Shown here one piece after another: positions 51,701 through 60,654 of a stretch of DNA of 64,000 nt (the first letter of the stretch is position 1; each line of letters begins with the position of its first letter). Made by a program: the position numbers and the translations under genes. The notes under the pieces were generated by a model. The model did no database searches, was not told where the DNA came from, and saw only the letters and a list, made by a program, of their open reading frames with translations. Source of the DNA: Nitzschia sp. DOCU1 (Eukaryota > Bacillariophyta > Bacillariophyceae > Bacillariales > Bacillariaceae); NCBI GenBank assembly GCA_951394045.1, contig OX595985.1, positions 3,224,001 through 3,288,000 of the forward strand, written 5' to 3'.

Positions 51701-52666
51701 GGTACTAGCCGGGGATTTGGAACTAATGGATACTCTTATCAAAAGTTTATCGAGATGTTCCATCTACTCATGGAGACACCCGTCTATGGAAGGGCGAGTG
51801 GGAGAGACACCAATGATGGTGAAAGACACTTGAAGGTATGGGCAGTCCGTCCGGCCAAGACTGCACAAAAGAGGGACGATGGAACTTTCACAGGTCAGAT
51901 TTCCATAAGGAGGGCGGAGAGCGAAGTCCTTGGGAAAATTCTGAAATCTAACAGAGTACAGAACCGGAAGGCCGGTGGTCAGCCTACTCATAATGGCAGC
52001 AAAAGCGTGGGTCGTTACCGTGTGCAATCTGAGAATGAAGGTACCTATTTGTCATTTAGAACAGGCAAAAACAAGGACATAAGCTTTGAGGTTGATCCTT
52101 TGATAGTCCATTGGTTATCAAATGAGACCCCTTTGCTGGAGGATGAGACAGCCGAGCCTATTTACATGTACACCAAGACAGAACTTGCGGACGGTTCCAT
52201 CATACGTTGTCATCCTGACTTTGAAGGCAGGGGCCCCAGGTATGATTGTGTATCCATTCAAGAACAGTTGGGTGGTCAAATGATTATCCGGCCGGCCAGG
52301 GTGGTTGCATTGCTTCACATGCTAGATGAAGTCAACATTGGATGCGATGCACCGGCGAATGCTGCACTTGTGATGAAAGTTATTGAAAATGATGCTTCGC
52401 ATGTGGACAACAGTCAATTGTTCCGGAAGTGGACGTGGGCAAGCGATAAAGTTGGTGATGTCTACCATAGTAGACTACACCTTGTTCCAATGACAAGCAT
52501 CAAAAGAACAATCTATTGTATAGATGAGGTTCCTTGCCGATCACTCACCAAACCAAGCCTCGATTCTTTCCGTACTTTGGAATGCCGCCACTTGCGCACT
52601 GAGTGGGCATCACAATTCTTGACCAAAAGTTCTTCCTACCTCCACAAGAAGATGCAGGGAATTTAG
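48713..52666 (+). CDS. Plavaka/CACTA-like transposase
   Basis: 1317 residues from ATG 48713 (MVNPKSKRFMCATC); the frame extends to a TTG at 48647. A zinc finger at the N-terminus has Cys11, Cys14, His24 and Cys31, the layout of Plavaka-type transposases. An acidic, poorly structured linker runs to about residue 230. The core has WYHLLTLSFYTDATSRAL (Asp about 407, candidate catalytic), then DPNNWIIIGYMPYIEAY, the cysteine-rich RRCYCNFDD and GCTYGCFG, and NPFARLPYGANINGI followed by TADILHTMKSGVIQH (about 697). The last block matches the 'NPFW-LP...PDILH-xxKG' signature I associate with Plavaka transposases. The family call is by motif memory and moderate. ORF intact, no introns. Confidence 0.6.
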   Translation: MVNPKSKRFMCATCLKCYKSLSSHYNQSWNCNPRTRGPSASWMGGRQAFAAGSLLQQVPPPPSLAGDQEFDNCGIHIPDMAAEDEEESDDDGGGKPASVPERRLLSRVRTQRVCLQKPTTGSKRTSNKSGPRERLERYQGKTACIPSFASDLDGDSTDEDSNHGDGWVIEHNFHLNQNPDRNVTKLGNSTATVGNSFALASQVDGQPDAEMELGTMEEKLASDPPEDISFPLDIQDSMEFVANASDRSMAELYALTDQAGAPRHLMDDIISTMKREKEQRNFSPFMPGITTRKHFFSRVSRKTSYQPPFGINITLESGQKVVVRRFDYLNDLEEKLVSEVYSNLDNIRCDMRHPFANIPPPLDDKQAPHLLDFSWYRDTYNSKFLPMIGGSQFDPWYHLLTLSFYTDATSRALRSIEPVALVDSRLTDVAKRDPNNWIIIGYMPYIEAYSSATRRAYQSRAASTDMTARDYHLCMTVLLEPLLDFVNRKPKLMIRRGQVLRSLKIVTEFSVFTLDNKAADMVCARLKNMQPGSVRMTRRCYCNFDDTAKPLHGCFPVDAYFVQALSQAALGCTYGCFGVDNADVNVPVDDQPHIRNLIKARMGVREGNALAKNMTINDAVNLPSIPLSENLDSWLQYLDIFTNKVNRDAAIKARGVRERLSESILRQVFGSKAVDNPFARLPYGANINGIHSVTTADILHTMKSGVIQHFLNLVIGPMTDGSKAAIDRHVEQMFAKGLNRSGEASNYPRVSFRKGFTKLTELTGSERVGQLFVLAFLLRTKKGRKLLLPRLAANFDENKNKNRDKTVAVEGASRKRKRIAPAAGPHATSIANAGTGLSRDEALQFLRLDKLVVEMEKVHSLPHNLHVRLEEVLKEFLTKDCRQKLYKHKTRILQLPMAISMDYRCSIEPTGSRVDRNHHEQSQQVVMFPPSTIHFDCQTAGVHRTCTLSIDHLSYLCETLLTYWAFLEYADREMLSTENISRASANLELMRRVLVNGTSRGFGTNGYSYQKFIEMFHLLMETPVYGRASGRDTNDGERHLKVWAVRPAKTAQKRDDGTFTGQISIRRAESEVLGKILKSNRVQNRKAGGQPTHNGSKSVGRYRVQSENEGTYLSFRTGKNKDISFEVDPLIVHWLSNETPLLEDETAEPIYMYTKTELADGSIIRCHPDFEGRGPRYDCVSIQEQLGGQMIIRPARVVALLHMLDEVNIGCDAPANAALVMKVIENDASHVDNSQLFRKWTWASDKVGDVYHSRLHLVPMTSIKRTIYCIDEVPCRSLTKPSLDSFRTLECRHLRTEWASQFLTKSSSYLHKKMQGI

Positions 52667-53800
52667 TGTTTGAAAACAACTATGAATGTACGCTTGAAAT
52701 TAGTATTACACAAACAAGAAGCACTGCATTCCTACTTTAATCCATGAGTTATGTAGTACATCGAGCCCACAATATCCCCTTTGCGCGCACATGCGCATCA
52801 TTACCTGGGTTGAGCTAGGTACCAAAATTCTAAACTATGAAGTCCACTCTCTCACAAGTCAGTAATGGTACTTCATTGAGTACATCCTTTCGATCCCAGC
52901 CAAATATTTTCAGGAAGTCAGCAGGGAAGGTTAGGATCCTAACTTTATGTTGTCGTGTATATGGCAGTTTTCAAATAAAGAGGCAGGTAAGATAGCAAAG
53001 TCACTGAGTGTTGCCTAATAATAGGCTGTGCACCTCCAATACAGCTCTATTCCAACATATTATCAATTCATCATATACATTTTGTAATTCAGCATCTAAA
53101 AATGCCTCGCTACGTATGAATGAGTTCCTGGGCCCAAAGATATGGGTCTTTGAAGCGGGCTAGCTGAAACAAACACCCCATTTGTGCATTTGAATAAGTG
53201 GGTCCGTGTAATGGTAATAGGTAAACCACCATAGTTTGACCTCATTAACAAATGCTTGTAATTACAACTGGAAGGTCAACAATATCAATTTAACTATACG
53301 TTTGATATCCGTTTGGTTGAGTAATGTTATGTCATAGAGTACAAGAGACCATTGTTGTCCACCTAAAGTAACACTCCTCCTCCAATAAATCCTTAATCCA
53401 CTATGTTATCAAGTTTCCAAGTTAGCATTTTAATTGCGCATCTAACGAGTCCTTGCTATAATCAATCTTGTGCCTATGTCAAAAGATGTGTGATCTTAAA
53501 GACGGCCCCTAGAAATGGACCCCATATTCAAGGAAAAGGAAAAACGTGTCTGGCAATTGTAAAAGTTGTGCCCTGTTAGTTTGCCTACAGCAAACATTCC
53601 TCACAAATTTAACCAGCAGGTGAACGGCGTGAGTTCAATCATACCATCTATATCGCTATTGTCGAGGAATGTTAGGTCAAAGAGTACCAAAGAACATTGT
53701 GGTCCCCAAAAAGCTACATTACTCCTTCAATAAAATCATATCCCAAAATGTTATCAAATTACCATGTACGTGTCGCAAATCTTCATCTTATGACACCTTT
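52667..53800. repeat. Degenerate ~350-bp tandem repeats downstream of the transposase
   Basis: No gene. Three units related along their length: the landmark (T)CCAATA...TTATCAA recurs near 53035, 53381 and 53731, that is every ~348 bases. Upstream of it, AATGTTATGTCATAGAGTAC at 53323 recurs as AATGTTAGGTCAAAGAGTAC at 53671. Units are about 60-70% alike by eye. Confidence 0.65.
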
Positions 53801-54177
53801 CAATTTTGAAACAGATGCCTGCATGGAAAGATACGGCTATGTAAAGTTGGGACTTTATTCTATAGTTTCCAAAAGTTGGTACGTGGCACGAGTGGTTGGT
53901 AAGTGCAGCATATGCCCTTCTGAGGGGTCACATTATGAGCCAATTTGTGCCGACCATCTCTTCCCCCTATTGTGTGACCATTTAGAAACCTATGATGGGG
54001 CATATTATATCAGTCCTCTGCGATAGGGTTTTTTTGTGTTTGCATTATGACCTGTGTTCCCATATGTGGATTATCGGCTACCAGTCAAGGATTATTAGTT
54101 CCCTCAAATGGATTTATTTATGATTAAGTGTAACTCTACAGTGGAAACGGTTCTATTGTTTGATCTTTAACCTTTAT
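53801..54177. other. Spacer between convergent transposase and 1240-codon gene
   Basis: A 109-codon frame here (ending near 54026) starts from a TTG and shows no motif, so it is not called. The spacer holds dispersed repeat copy 2 (53969-54005) and the second word AAGGATTATTAGTTCC at 54091. Confidence 0.5.
53969..54005 (+). repeat. Dispersed intergenic repeat, copy 2
   Basis: ATTGTGTGACCATTTAGAAA, then GGGGCATAT; same orientation as copies 1, 3 and 4. Confidence 0.7.
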
Positions 54178-57100
54178 TCAAATACAGCCAATCAGTCCGC
54201 CATCCACCGTAGCCACCCCATTCCAGTCACCAACAAACCTTCCAATTGCATTCTCCAAACTCTCCCATTGACGCTCCTTGGATAAGAATTGTATCCAGGT
54301 TTTCTTGGTACCCTCTTTTACCCGGATGGGGGTATACAGTGCCCCGTCATTTGACCACAGAATGAGATCTTTTTTGCGGCGGTCATCCTCAGTAATCTGC
54401 CATCGGTGGAAAAGGCAGCAGCATTGGTCCAGCCAGGACATGGTTGCATAGACCGAATGTCGACGGAGGACACTTATTGTTTTGTTTGCAATGGCATTTG
54501 CCTCGGAGGTGGAAAGGGAGTCCCCGGTACTTTCACCTGCAAGGTATTCCACAGCCTTGTAGAAGCCTGATGATCCCTTAGTAAGCATTGCCCATGTAGC
54601 GTAGGGAAGGGGGATCAGCATAAGACATGCTGCCAACTGGATCCCCACACTTAACCTCACACATCCAAGTTGTATATTCTCGGTCACACGCTTGCCCAGT
54701 TTTTGCTTACGGTACTCGGCGGAGGTAAGCATCTGCAAGGCTTCCTGCTGTGACTGTTGGTTACCATTTAACAACTCAAATTGACTTGTCAAAAAACAAA
54801 TGAAGAGTCCACAGTCCTTTCGGCTTTTGTCCAAACCCTTTGTATCAACATCGAACAACATCCGGTCAATTTTTTGGTACCGAAAGTCTTTACACGATAT
54901 CACCCCGGAATGACCACGGTTGCCAATGACCTGAAGTGATAACCATTCGTATAAGGCCTCCACTCTTAAGTCTCTTAGAATGGTTTCCGTCTCGACCCGG
55001 CGCCCCTTATTCAACTCCTGTTCCATTAACCCGATGATCAGTGTTTGACCATTGCATTCTCTGGTGATGAATGCTACAAAAGATGCGGTGTGGCGGAAAG
55101 TGACGACTGGTGAGTACATTCGCACAAAACGAGCCCAGACGTTGACAAATGATCCAATGTACCAAGACCGGTTGGCAGACTCTGGTATGGCTTGATGTTG
55201 GAACGGGTAGTCATATCCAACTGTCATTCGTGGGTTGAGGTTTTCGGAAAAGCGTTGGAAGTGCTGTGGTTGGTCCAGTTTGCTTGCATCCTGCCAGAAG
55301 TCAACCTCATTTAGTGCCATCATTTCCTTGATGAGAGGGTCATCGATGTCGGCAAGTCCCTCCATCTGCGCTGCCTGAGAATCGTTAATTGACCGACCGT
55401 AGTTGACCACTGTGACAGAGGAGCCAACAAGGGGCACCTGGCTTGACAAGAGTTTGGAAATGTTTTCCTCCCTCTTAACATGGTTGCGCCAATCAATCTG
55501 TTTTGTCACGACCGTCACTTGGTCTGAATGACCGACCTTTGCTCCGTTCATTGAGTCGAAATGTAGATATGCGCTACCTATCAAAACCGAAACGGCATCC
55601 GAAATTCGTAGACCAGTTGTGCATAGATTCCTTTGTTCCAACGAAAGAGACACAGGTAAAAGGAAATCTAACCACTCCTTGACCACCTTTAGACGGGTAT
55701 TGTCATTGCGGCTCTGGCGATCATATTCGGCTAGATGCCCCACCATAATCTCCAAAATCTGGTGGTGAGCGATCACATTCAGCCTAAAGAGGGCACTCCG
55801 GTAGGAATCGGACAGGATTTTGGAACTTGCGAATAGACCTGGGGTTGCGACACCAACCCCATTGGCCCGCTTCCAAGACTGGCCTGCTCTTGGACAACTA
55901 CCATTGTGCTGTGCGATAACATTGCGGAAGGAGTCTATGCTCGAATTGTCGATCATCTCGTCTGCATGCGAGAGAAGGCTGTCCATCGCCCAGTCGAGCT
56001 GAACCAGGTAGGAGCAGCCGAGCAGGGAAGCAGGCATCTTGATGAGAGACCCCAGTGCTTTGTCTTGAATACCGGCAACATCATGAGTGTTGATCACACA
56101 GGGTCGGTTGCTATTGAGGAACAAATGGTCGACATTGTTTGCCATGATTTCTGGTGTAATGTTGTACCTCTTGGCGAACTCTTCTAAGAAGCCTCGGCCC
56201 GACACCGTGTGCACCTTCTCTCGCAAACCGAACCAAAGGGTGCACGAGATTTTGTCCGATTTTTCAACCCAGTAGCTCTCAGGCCCGAAATTGCTTTTTA
56301 TCAATTGCTCGTTGGCGAGGCGGAAATTGCGACGCAGCATGGTCGATGACATCTTTTGGTCCCGTGGTAGAATGGCCAGCGTCCCCTTTGGTCCCGAGGT
56401 TGAGTCGGCCATCTTCATTTCTTTTTCGATTGTGCGGTTGACAGCATCATGATCTCCCTGCATCATCTTGGCCTTTGTTGGGCGATCGTTGTGGCGTGGG
56501 TTTGATGGAGGTTTTACAACCCGGTCTTTCTTGGTTTCCCTCTCTTGCCATTCACAGCTAGAGCCGTCATCACAGCTCTGATTGTCTTCATCGTCATCCG
56601 GGATAACACCGGTCCACCAATCGGTCTTCACTGCCCGCTCGACAGCAGACCTGGCTGGCGAGCGCAATGACAGGGACTGGCAACACATGCGCCTTGGACG
56701 CAGGTACAAATGGCAAAAAGGACAAGTCACTTGATCCCTGCTATTATTTACAAGGTTGGCTGGTTGTGCCTCAGGCACATCGCTGGCCTCGCGACGACTT
56801 AGGCAGAGAAAACGGCACCTTAAAGTAGCATCAGGGAAGCATAGCGGGAGCAATTCGTAGAGTAGTGAAGGTTTGGTGACGCAGGTAGTCTCCAGGAGTT
56901 CTTCCACCTCGCTCCTTAGGACACCGTTGGGCAGTACCCCATCGTCCTTTCCTAGCAATTTAAGATCCAAGCTGTCGGTAACTCTTTTGAGCACCATCTC
57001 CTCTTCCTGATCCGGTCGCAGAAATCGTAAAAGGAAATGACATTCCAGAAATGGAGTCCAATTCTCGAAGATCCTCTGCAAAATTGGGAAGGAGAGGGGT

Positions 57101-57900
57101 AGGTACACTCGACCTCCCTTCGGCATCCGGCCCGATGCCAAGTCAGGAAGGAAACTTTGACAAAAATCTCTGCTAATGATGCCCAACAAATACTCCGATG
57201 GCATCCAAATGTAGTCAACGTAAACCTCGTTGAAGATAAGCTCGGGTGGGAACGGCTTTGCCCGTCGGTAGCTCGTCAGGTCCATGTCATAGTGGAACCT
57301 GGAATTGGTAGGATTGCGATTGACAGTGTAAACCCGCCGTTGAATTCCATCGTTTTCAGTTGCAACAATCCGCGCTTCATCTCGTATCCGCTGCCGTAGG
57401 GAGGATGGTAGCTTTGTCGCCTCTTGGTACAAAGTTTCAATATTTCGAACATAGCCAGGGCGTTCCATTCCGATGTAGAGGATGTTGTAGTCGCGACGAG
57501 GGGGTTTTCGTCCATTACGAAGCCTTCTCATGGACGCATTTTTCTTTTCCCGGTTACATTTGTACCGAGTTGAAAGTTCGTCGTAAACAAATTGATGTAG
57601 TACCAATAGTTTAGGATCGCGGCTGTGGAGGAAGGTTGTTTCTTGGACATCAAGGGATTCTGCTCGTTGGTTTGCTGTGACGATGATTGTGTCAGCGCCA
57701 ATCGAGGATGTTGGAAGAAGAACTTTTTTGTTAAAAAAGAACACAAGGGCTCGCCGTTGATCGGTCTCTTGTGTGTATACGGCGCTGATTGCACGATAAA
57801 TAAAGCTCCTCTTAGTAAGGTGGATAGAGGCGACGCCTTGAACATCCACAGAAAGGGTCGGCTCGGTTCGACCACCCGAGCGTTTGTAGGATGAGGTCAT
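54178..57900 (-). CDS. 1240-residue protein of unknown function, partner of the transposase
   Basis: One uninterrupted frame from ATG 57900 (MTSSYKRSGGRTEPTLS) to 54178, convergent with the transposase. I recognise no family. Visible parts: a basic segment near residue 125 (RRLRNGRKPPRRD), a Cys-pair motif (VTCPFCHLYLRPRRMCC) that may bind zinc, an acidic/basic low-complexity linker (PDDDEDNQSCDDGSSCEW, then KKDRVVKPPSNPR), and a long C-terminal helical region with FAKRYNITPEIMANNVDHL, GLRISDAVSVLIGSAYL and SRKDCGLFICFLTSQFEL. There are no signal peptide or clear membrane segments. An ORF of this length kept open in an element suggests an essential role in transposition, such as target capture or a second subunit. 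That is inference. Confidence 0.7.
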   Translation of the reverse strand: MTSSYKRSGGRTEPTLSVDVQGVASIHLTKRSFIYRAISAVYTQETDQRRALVFFFNKKVLLPTSSIGADTIIVTANQRAESLDVQETTFLHSRDPKLLVLHQFVYDELSTRYKCNREKKNASMRRLRNGRKPPRRDYNILYIGMERPGYVRNIETLYQEATKLPSSLRQRIRDEARIVATENDGIQRRVYTVNRNPTNSRFHYDMDLTSYRRAKPFPPELIFNEVYVDYIWMPSEYLLGIISRDFCQSFLPDLASGRMPKGGRVYLPLSFPILQRIFENWTPFLECHFLLRFLRPDQEEEMVLKRVTDSLDLKLLGKDDGVLPNGVLRSEVEELLETTCVTKPSLLYELLPLCFPDATLRCRFLCLSRREASDVPEAQPANLVNNSRDQVTCPFCHLYLRPRRMCCQSLSLRSPARSAVERAVKTDWWTGVIPDDDEDNQSCDDGSSCEWQERETKKDRVVKPPSNPRHNDRPTKAKMMQGDHDAVNRTIEKEMKMADSTSGPKGTLAILPRDQKMSSTMLRRNFRLANEQLIKSNFGPESYWVEKSDKISCTLWFGLREKVHTVSGRGFLEEFAKRYNITPEIMANNVDHLFLNSNRPCVINTHDVAGIQDKALGSLIKMPASLLGCSYLVQLDWAMDSLLSHADEMIDNSSIDSFRNVIAQHNGSCPRAGQSWKRANGVGVATPGLFASSKILSDSYRSALFRLNVIAHHQILEIMVGHLAEYDRQSRNDNTRLKVVKEWLDFLLPVSLSLEQRNLCTTGLRISDAVSVLIGSAYLHFDSMNGAKVGHSDQVTVVTKQIDWRNHVKREENISKLLSSQVPLVGSSVTVVNYGRSINDSQAAQMEGLADIDDPLIKEMMALNEVDFWQDASKLDQPQHFQRFSENLNPRMTVGYDYPFQHQAIPESANRSWYIGSFVNVWARFVRMYSPVVTFRHTASFVAFITRECNGQTLIIGLMEQELNKGRRVETETILRDLRVEALYEWLSLQVIGNRGHSGVISCKDFRYQKIDRMLFDVDTKGLDKSRKDCGLFICFLTSQFELLNGNQQSQQEALQMLTSAEYRKQKLGKRVTENIQLGCVRLSVGIQLAACLMLIPLPYATWAMLTKGSSGFYKAVEYLAGESTGDSLSTSEANAIANKTISVLRRHSVYATMSWLDQCCCLFHRWQITEDDRRKKDLILWSNDGALYTPIRVKEGTKKTWIQFLSKERQWESLENAIGRFVGDWNGVATVDGGLIGCI

Positions 57901-58106
57901 GTTTGGAAAGGATTATGTGAGCCTTCAAACGGATTTTCTGTGATGGTGTTGGGCTGCTGCCGCATCCTGGACCCTGCATACCAGGATAGAGATGGGTCGA
58001 TTCGATTCATTCCACTCACCAAAAATGATTTCGTGGTAGGTTTTCTACACGGGTAGGTGGATTAGACACTTCTGCAGTACTGAGTAAAAACTTGTCTCGA
58101 CGGCTC

Positions 58107-58143
58107 ATTGTGTGACCGTTTAGAAATCGATGAAAGGGCGTAT
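58107..58143 (+). repeat. Dispersed intergenic repeat, copy 3
   Basis: ATTGTGTGACCGTTTAGAAA, then AAAGGGCGTAT; one base differs from the GGGCATAT consensus. Confidence 0.7.
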
Positions 58144-58391
58144 TAAATTAATGGGTCTACGATTGGCTGATTTTATTTCCTTTGTATTATCGTGTCTGTG
58201 GCGTTGGTTGGATAATCGGTTACCTTGAGAGGATTATGTGTTCCTTCAAACGGATTTTCTTGACTAGCTCGAATAGTGTGGTGGATAGGACAGTGGGCAT
58301 ATGTGATTATTTTGGCAGCCGTTTTCATTGGTGGGATCAGGTGGATAAATCCTCTTTGATTGGATACCGTATTTCAAAAGATGGAACCGGC

Positions 58392-58430
58392 CCATTGGGT
58401 GACCCTTCAGAAATCATTGCATGGGCATAT
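58392..58430 (+). repeat. Dispersed intergenic repeat, copy 4
   Basis: CATTGGGTGACCCTTCAGAA, then ATGGGCATAT; the most diverged of the four. A further lone GGGCATAT lies at 58295. Confidence 0.65.
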
Positions 58431-58549
58431 CAAAATTTGAGAAGTCTGATTGGTTGTTGTGTTGGAGCCGTTGCTTGGCGAAGAAGGTTGTTGGAATAGA
58501 AGCAAAGGGTAAGTGATGAATTTGTTGTGGCAGTCGTTGTAGATTGAAA

Positions 58550-59542
58550 ATGGAGGAGGCAGTTGCACCACCCGTCCCAGCTGTGGGGGCACCACAGGAT
58601 TTTATTACCGATTACCCTAGGCGGTATTTCAATTTCCGTACACAGGTTGTCTTGCATGGCAAGAGTAAAGGTCGAAGATTGAGGCAGATGTTGCTGCAGA
58701 AACGAGAAGAATTGAAAGACCGGTCGCTGAAGCTGGAAGCTGGAAGAGATGTTGCTCACGAGATTGGTTTCCTTTTCGGCTCATGGATGGCAAACAAGCT
58801 GTCAAGCAGGACGGTTAGGCGAGATACAAAGAAAAAGGTGGAGTTGCCCGATGGTTCTGTCAAATATAGGAGATTGCGATACGATAATTGGGAGGACGAG
58901 TTCAAGGATCTTGGGTTTATTTTGTTGCACGATGTTTTCGATGAAGATGGGCTGACAGCAATCCGCAGTGAATTATTTGATAGGAGCAGGAAGAAGGCTC
59001 GACAAGGTGATGAATTCAAGTGGGAGACCATGTTTAACGGAGCGGTCAGTCGAAAATATCTGTTTGAGCAAAAGGCAAGTGGGCGATGGGGGATAAAGTT
59101 GGATGGTTGCCCGGTCACTTCGGGTTTCATCGATGGACTGAAGGAGGTCATGGGGTGGTTGGAGAGACGGTATTGTGATGTTGCGTACATCAAGCCTTTC
59201 AAGAATCAAGCTGCTATTGCCGCTGGGAAGAAGGATCCAGAGTTGCACGTGGATATGGATACGGACGAGCTCGAGACGACCAGGTGGGGGTGTCCGGAAT
59301 ATCCCATCGTGATATTTTTAAACCTCGACAATGGCAAGATGTTGAAAATTTGGCATCAGAAACTTGGTGGTACTAGGGGGCGGCACGGAAGTCCCTACCT
59401 AATGGAGGTCCCTCCAGGTGCTGTTCTTATATGGGATCCCACCAAGTTCAAGCATGCTACAGCTGCCATAATGGCAGATCCAACCTATACAGACCCACCT
59501 CACCGGGTGAATATATTATTGCATGGAGTGGGAGGATTGTAG
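58550..59542 (+). CDS. Candidate Fe(II)/2-oxoglutarate-dependent dioxygenase
   Basis: 330 residues from ATG 58550 (MEEAVAPPVPAVG). The second half has the facial triad and cosubstrate pattern of the double-stranded beta-helix oxygenases: His233-x-Asp235 in ELHVDMDTDE, the strand YPIVIFLNLDNGK, PGAVLIWDPTKFKHATAA with His302, and HRVNILLHG with Arg319. Known members oxidise bases in nucleic acids (TET/JBP, AlkB) or protein side chains. The N-terminal third is basic and charged (KSKGRRLRQMLLQKREELKDR, cut here to its landmarks GRRLRQ and KREELK) and could bind DNA. Intact ORF with its own spacer repeats, divergent from the 1240-codon gene. The spacing from His302 to Arg319 (17) is longer than usual, so the call is tentative. 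The substrate is unknown. Confidence 0.55.
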   Translation: MEEAVAPPVPAVGAPQDFITDYPRRYFNFRTQVVLHGKSKGRRLRQMLLQKREELKDRSLKLEAGRDVAHEIGFLFGSWMANKLSSRTVRRDTKKKVELPDGSVKYRRLRYDNWEDEFKDLGFILLHDVFDEDGLTAIRSELFDRSRKKARQGDEFKWETMFNGAVSRKYLFEQKASGRWGIKLDGCPVTSGFIDGLKEVMGWLERRYCDVAYIKPFKNQAAIAAGKKDPELHVDMDTDELETTRWGCPEYPIVIFLNLDNGKMLKIWHQKLGGTRGRHGSPYLMEVPPGAVLIWDPTKFKHATAAIMADPTYTDPPHRVNILLHGVGGL

Positions 59543-59649
59543 TAAATAAATTAAATAAAGAATAGATTGAGCTAGTTCTTTATTACTAGTATTAATGTTG
59601 TGGTACTGTCCGGTAGGATCGTTGGAGACCGTTGATTAGTGGATGATAC

Positions 59650-60045
59650 TTACTTAGTTTGGTTGGTAGGTGCCACAAAGTTGTGAACTTCTGTTATATG
59701 AAGGGACATAGCAAGGCTGCGGTCTGCTTGCATTTGGGGTGTCTGGTTGATGGCGCTTTCTGGGTTTTTCTTCTTTTGCTGGGCTGTTCCATGAAGCCAC
59801 TGTGATATAGTAGATTGGTTGGGTTCATGTGGAGTATGAGTCTTTTTCTTGGTATAAGAAGAGCGCCATTTGCGGTAGTGCGAGCGGACTTTGATTCTTC
59901 CCCGTTTGTTGTTGTTCGTGGTGGCCACAGGGGCGGTCATGTCACGGAGACGCTTTGCTAATTCCGATAGGGGAAGCTGCGGAAATCCCTCTGCATCGAA
60001 GTAGGTATCTTCTGGGTCTTGGGTAATGTTGTTGGGAGTCGGCAT
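59650..60045 (-). CDS. Small basic protein of the 16-kb element
   Basis: 131 residues from ATG 60045 (MPTPNNITQDPEDTYFD), convergent with the oxygenase gene. Acidic N-terminus, then a basic middle (NNNKRGRIKVRSHYRKWRSS, KKKTHT) and QSTISQWLHGT. The last segment loosely fits a PCNA-interacting peptide (Q-x-x-I-x-x-aromatic-hydrophobic), a motif found in several transposon proteins. One loose match in a short protein is weak evidence. Confidence 0.45.
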   Translation of the reverse strand: MPTPNNITQDPEDTYFDAEGFPQLPLSELAKRLRDMTAPVATTNNNKRGRIKVRSHYRKWRSSYTKKKTHTPHEPNQSTISQWLHGTAQQKKKNPESAINQTPQMQADRSLAMSLHITEVHNFVAPTNQTK

Positions 60046-60654
60046 TTGGTGGCAGGCAGTGGGCGATTTGTGTGTAGTAGGAAGTTGAGGAGTGGGTTTT
60101 GTCTTTTATGCCACAATGATATTGGGCGTGAAAAACTTGCGGCAGGGATTACCGTTGATATAGGATTGGCAGTTGATGGGGCGTGTAAGTGAGTTGCAAC
60201 GGTAGCATTTGAGATGGATTGCTAGATAGAATTTGGAAAGAGGATGGGAATTTCACGTTAGAGGGCCAAGTTGGAAGGGCAGTTCCTAAAGTTGAGAGAA
60301 TCTGGAATTTGCTTATGGGGACTGGGAGGTTGACATAGGAATGCGGGGGGTTGGTCCAATCTTTATGGTTACATCATAGGTTGGATGCACGGGTAGTGGA
60401 TGTGGTTCAGGATTAGAGTACTGGGTTGAAAGTGTGGATGATGAATGTGAAAGGGAATGTTGGTGCGATGTCGGATTTGAGGGCAGACTTTGAATGTGTG
60501 GCATGGATGCGACGTGGTTCGGGAGATGAGGGTGGCATGAGGGGGGGGGGGATATGATTTGTTCCTAATTGAGGATTGGGGGGCAATATTGTGGAGTGGG
60601 ATTCTTAAGTCAAATCTATAGGGCATACCTAATTTAAATTCAATAGTACGAGAT
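60046..60654. other. Right subterminal region
   Basis: No gene supported; G-rich on the plus strand with GATTGGGGGGCAATA-type words and a run of 12 G at 60541-60552. GGGCATAC at 60621, close to the right inverted repeat, is a variant of the dispersed GGGCATAT word. Confidence 0.5.

Larger units (their letters stand above)
57901..58549. other. Divergent promoter region with dispersed repeats
   Basis: Between the start codons of the 1240-codon gene (minus) and the oxygenase candidate (plus). It holds GGATTATGTGAGCC at 57911 and GGATTATGTGTTCC at 58231, both continuing TTCAAACGGATTTTCT, plus repeat copies 3 and 4. Likely a two-way promoter. Confidence 0.6.

Noticed and set aside
53697..54026. 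109-codon plus-strand frame
   Set aside because: Starts at TTG, contains dispersed repeat sequence, no motif.
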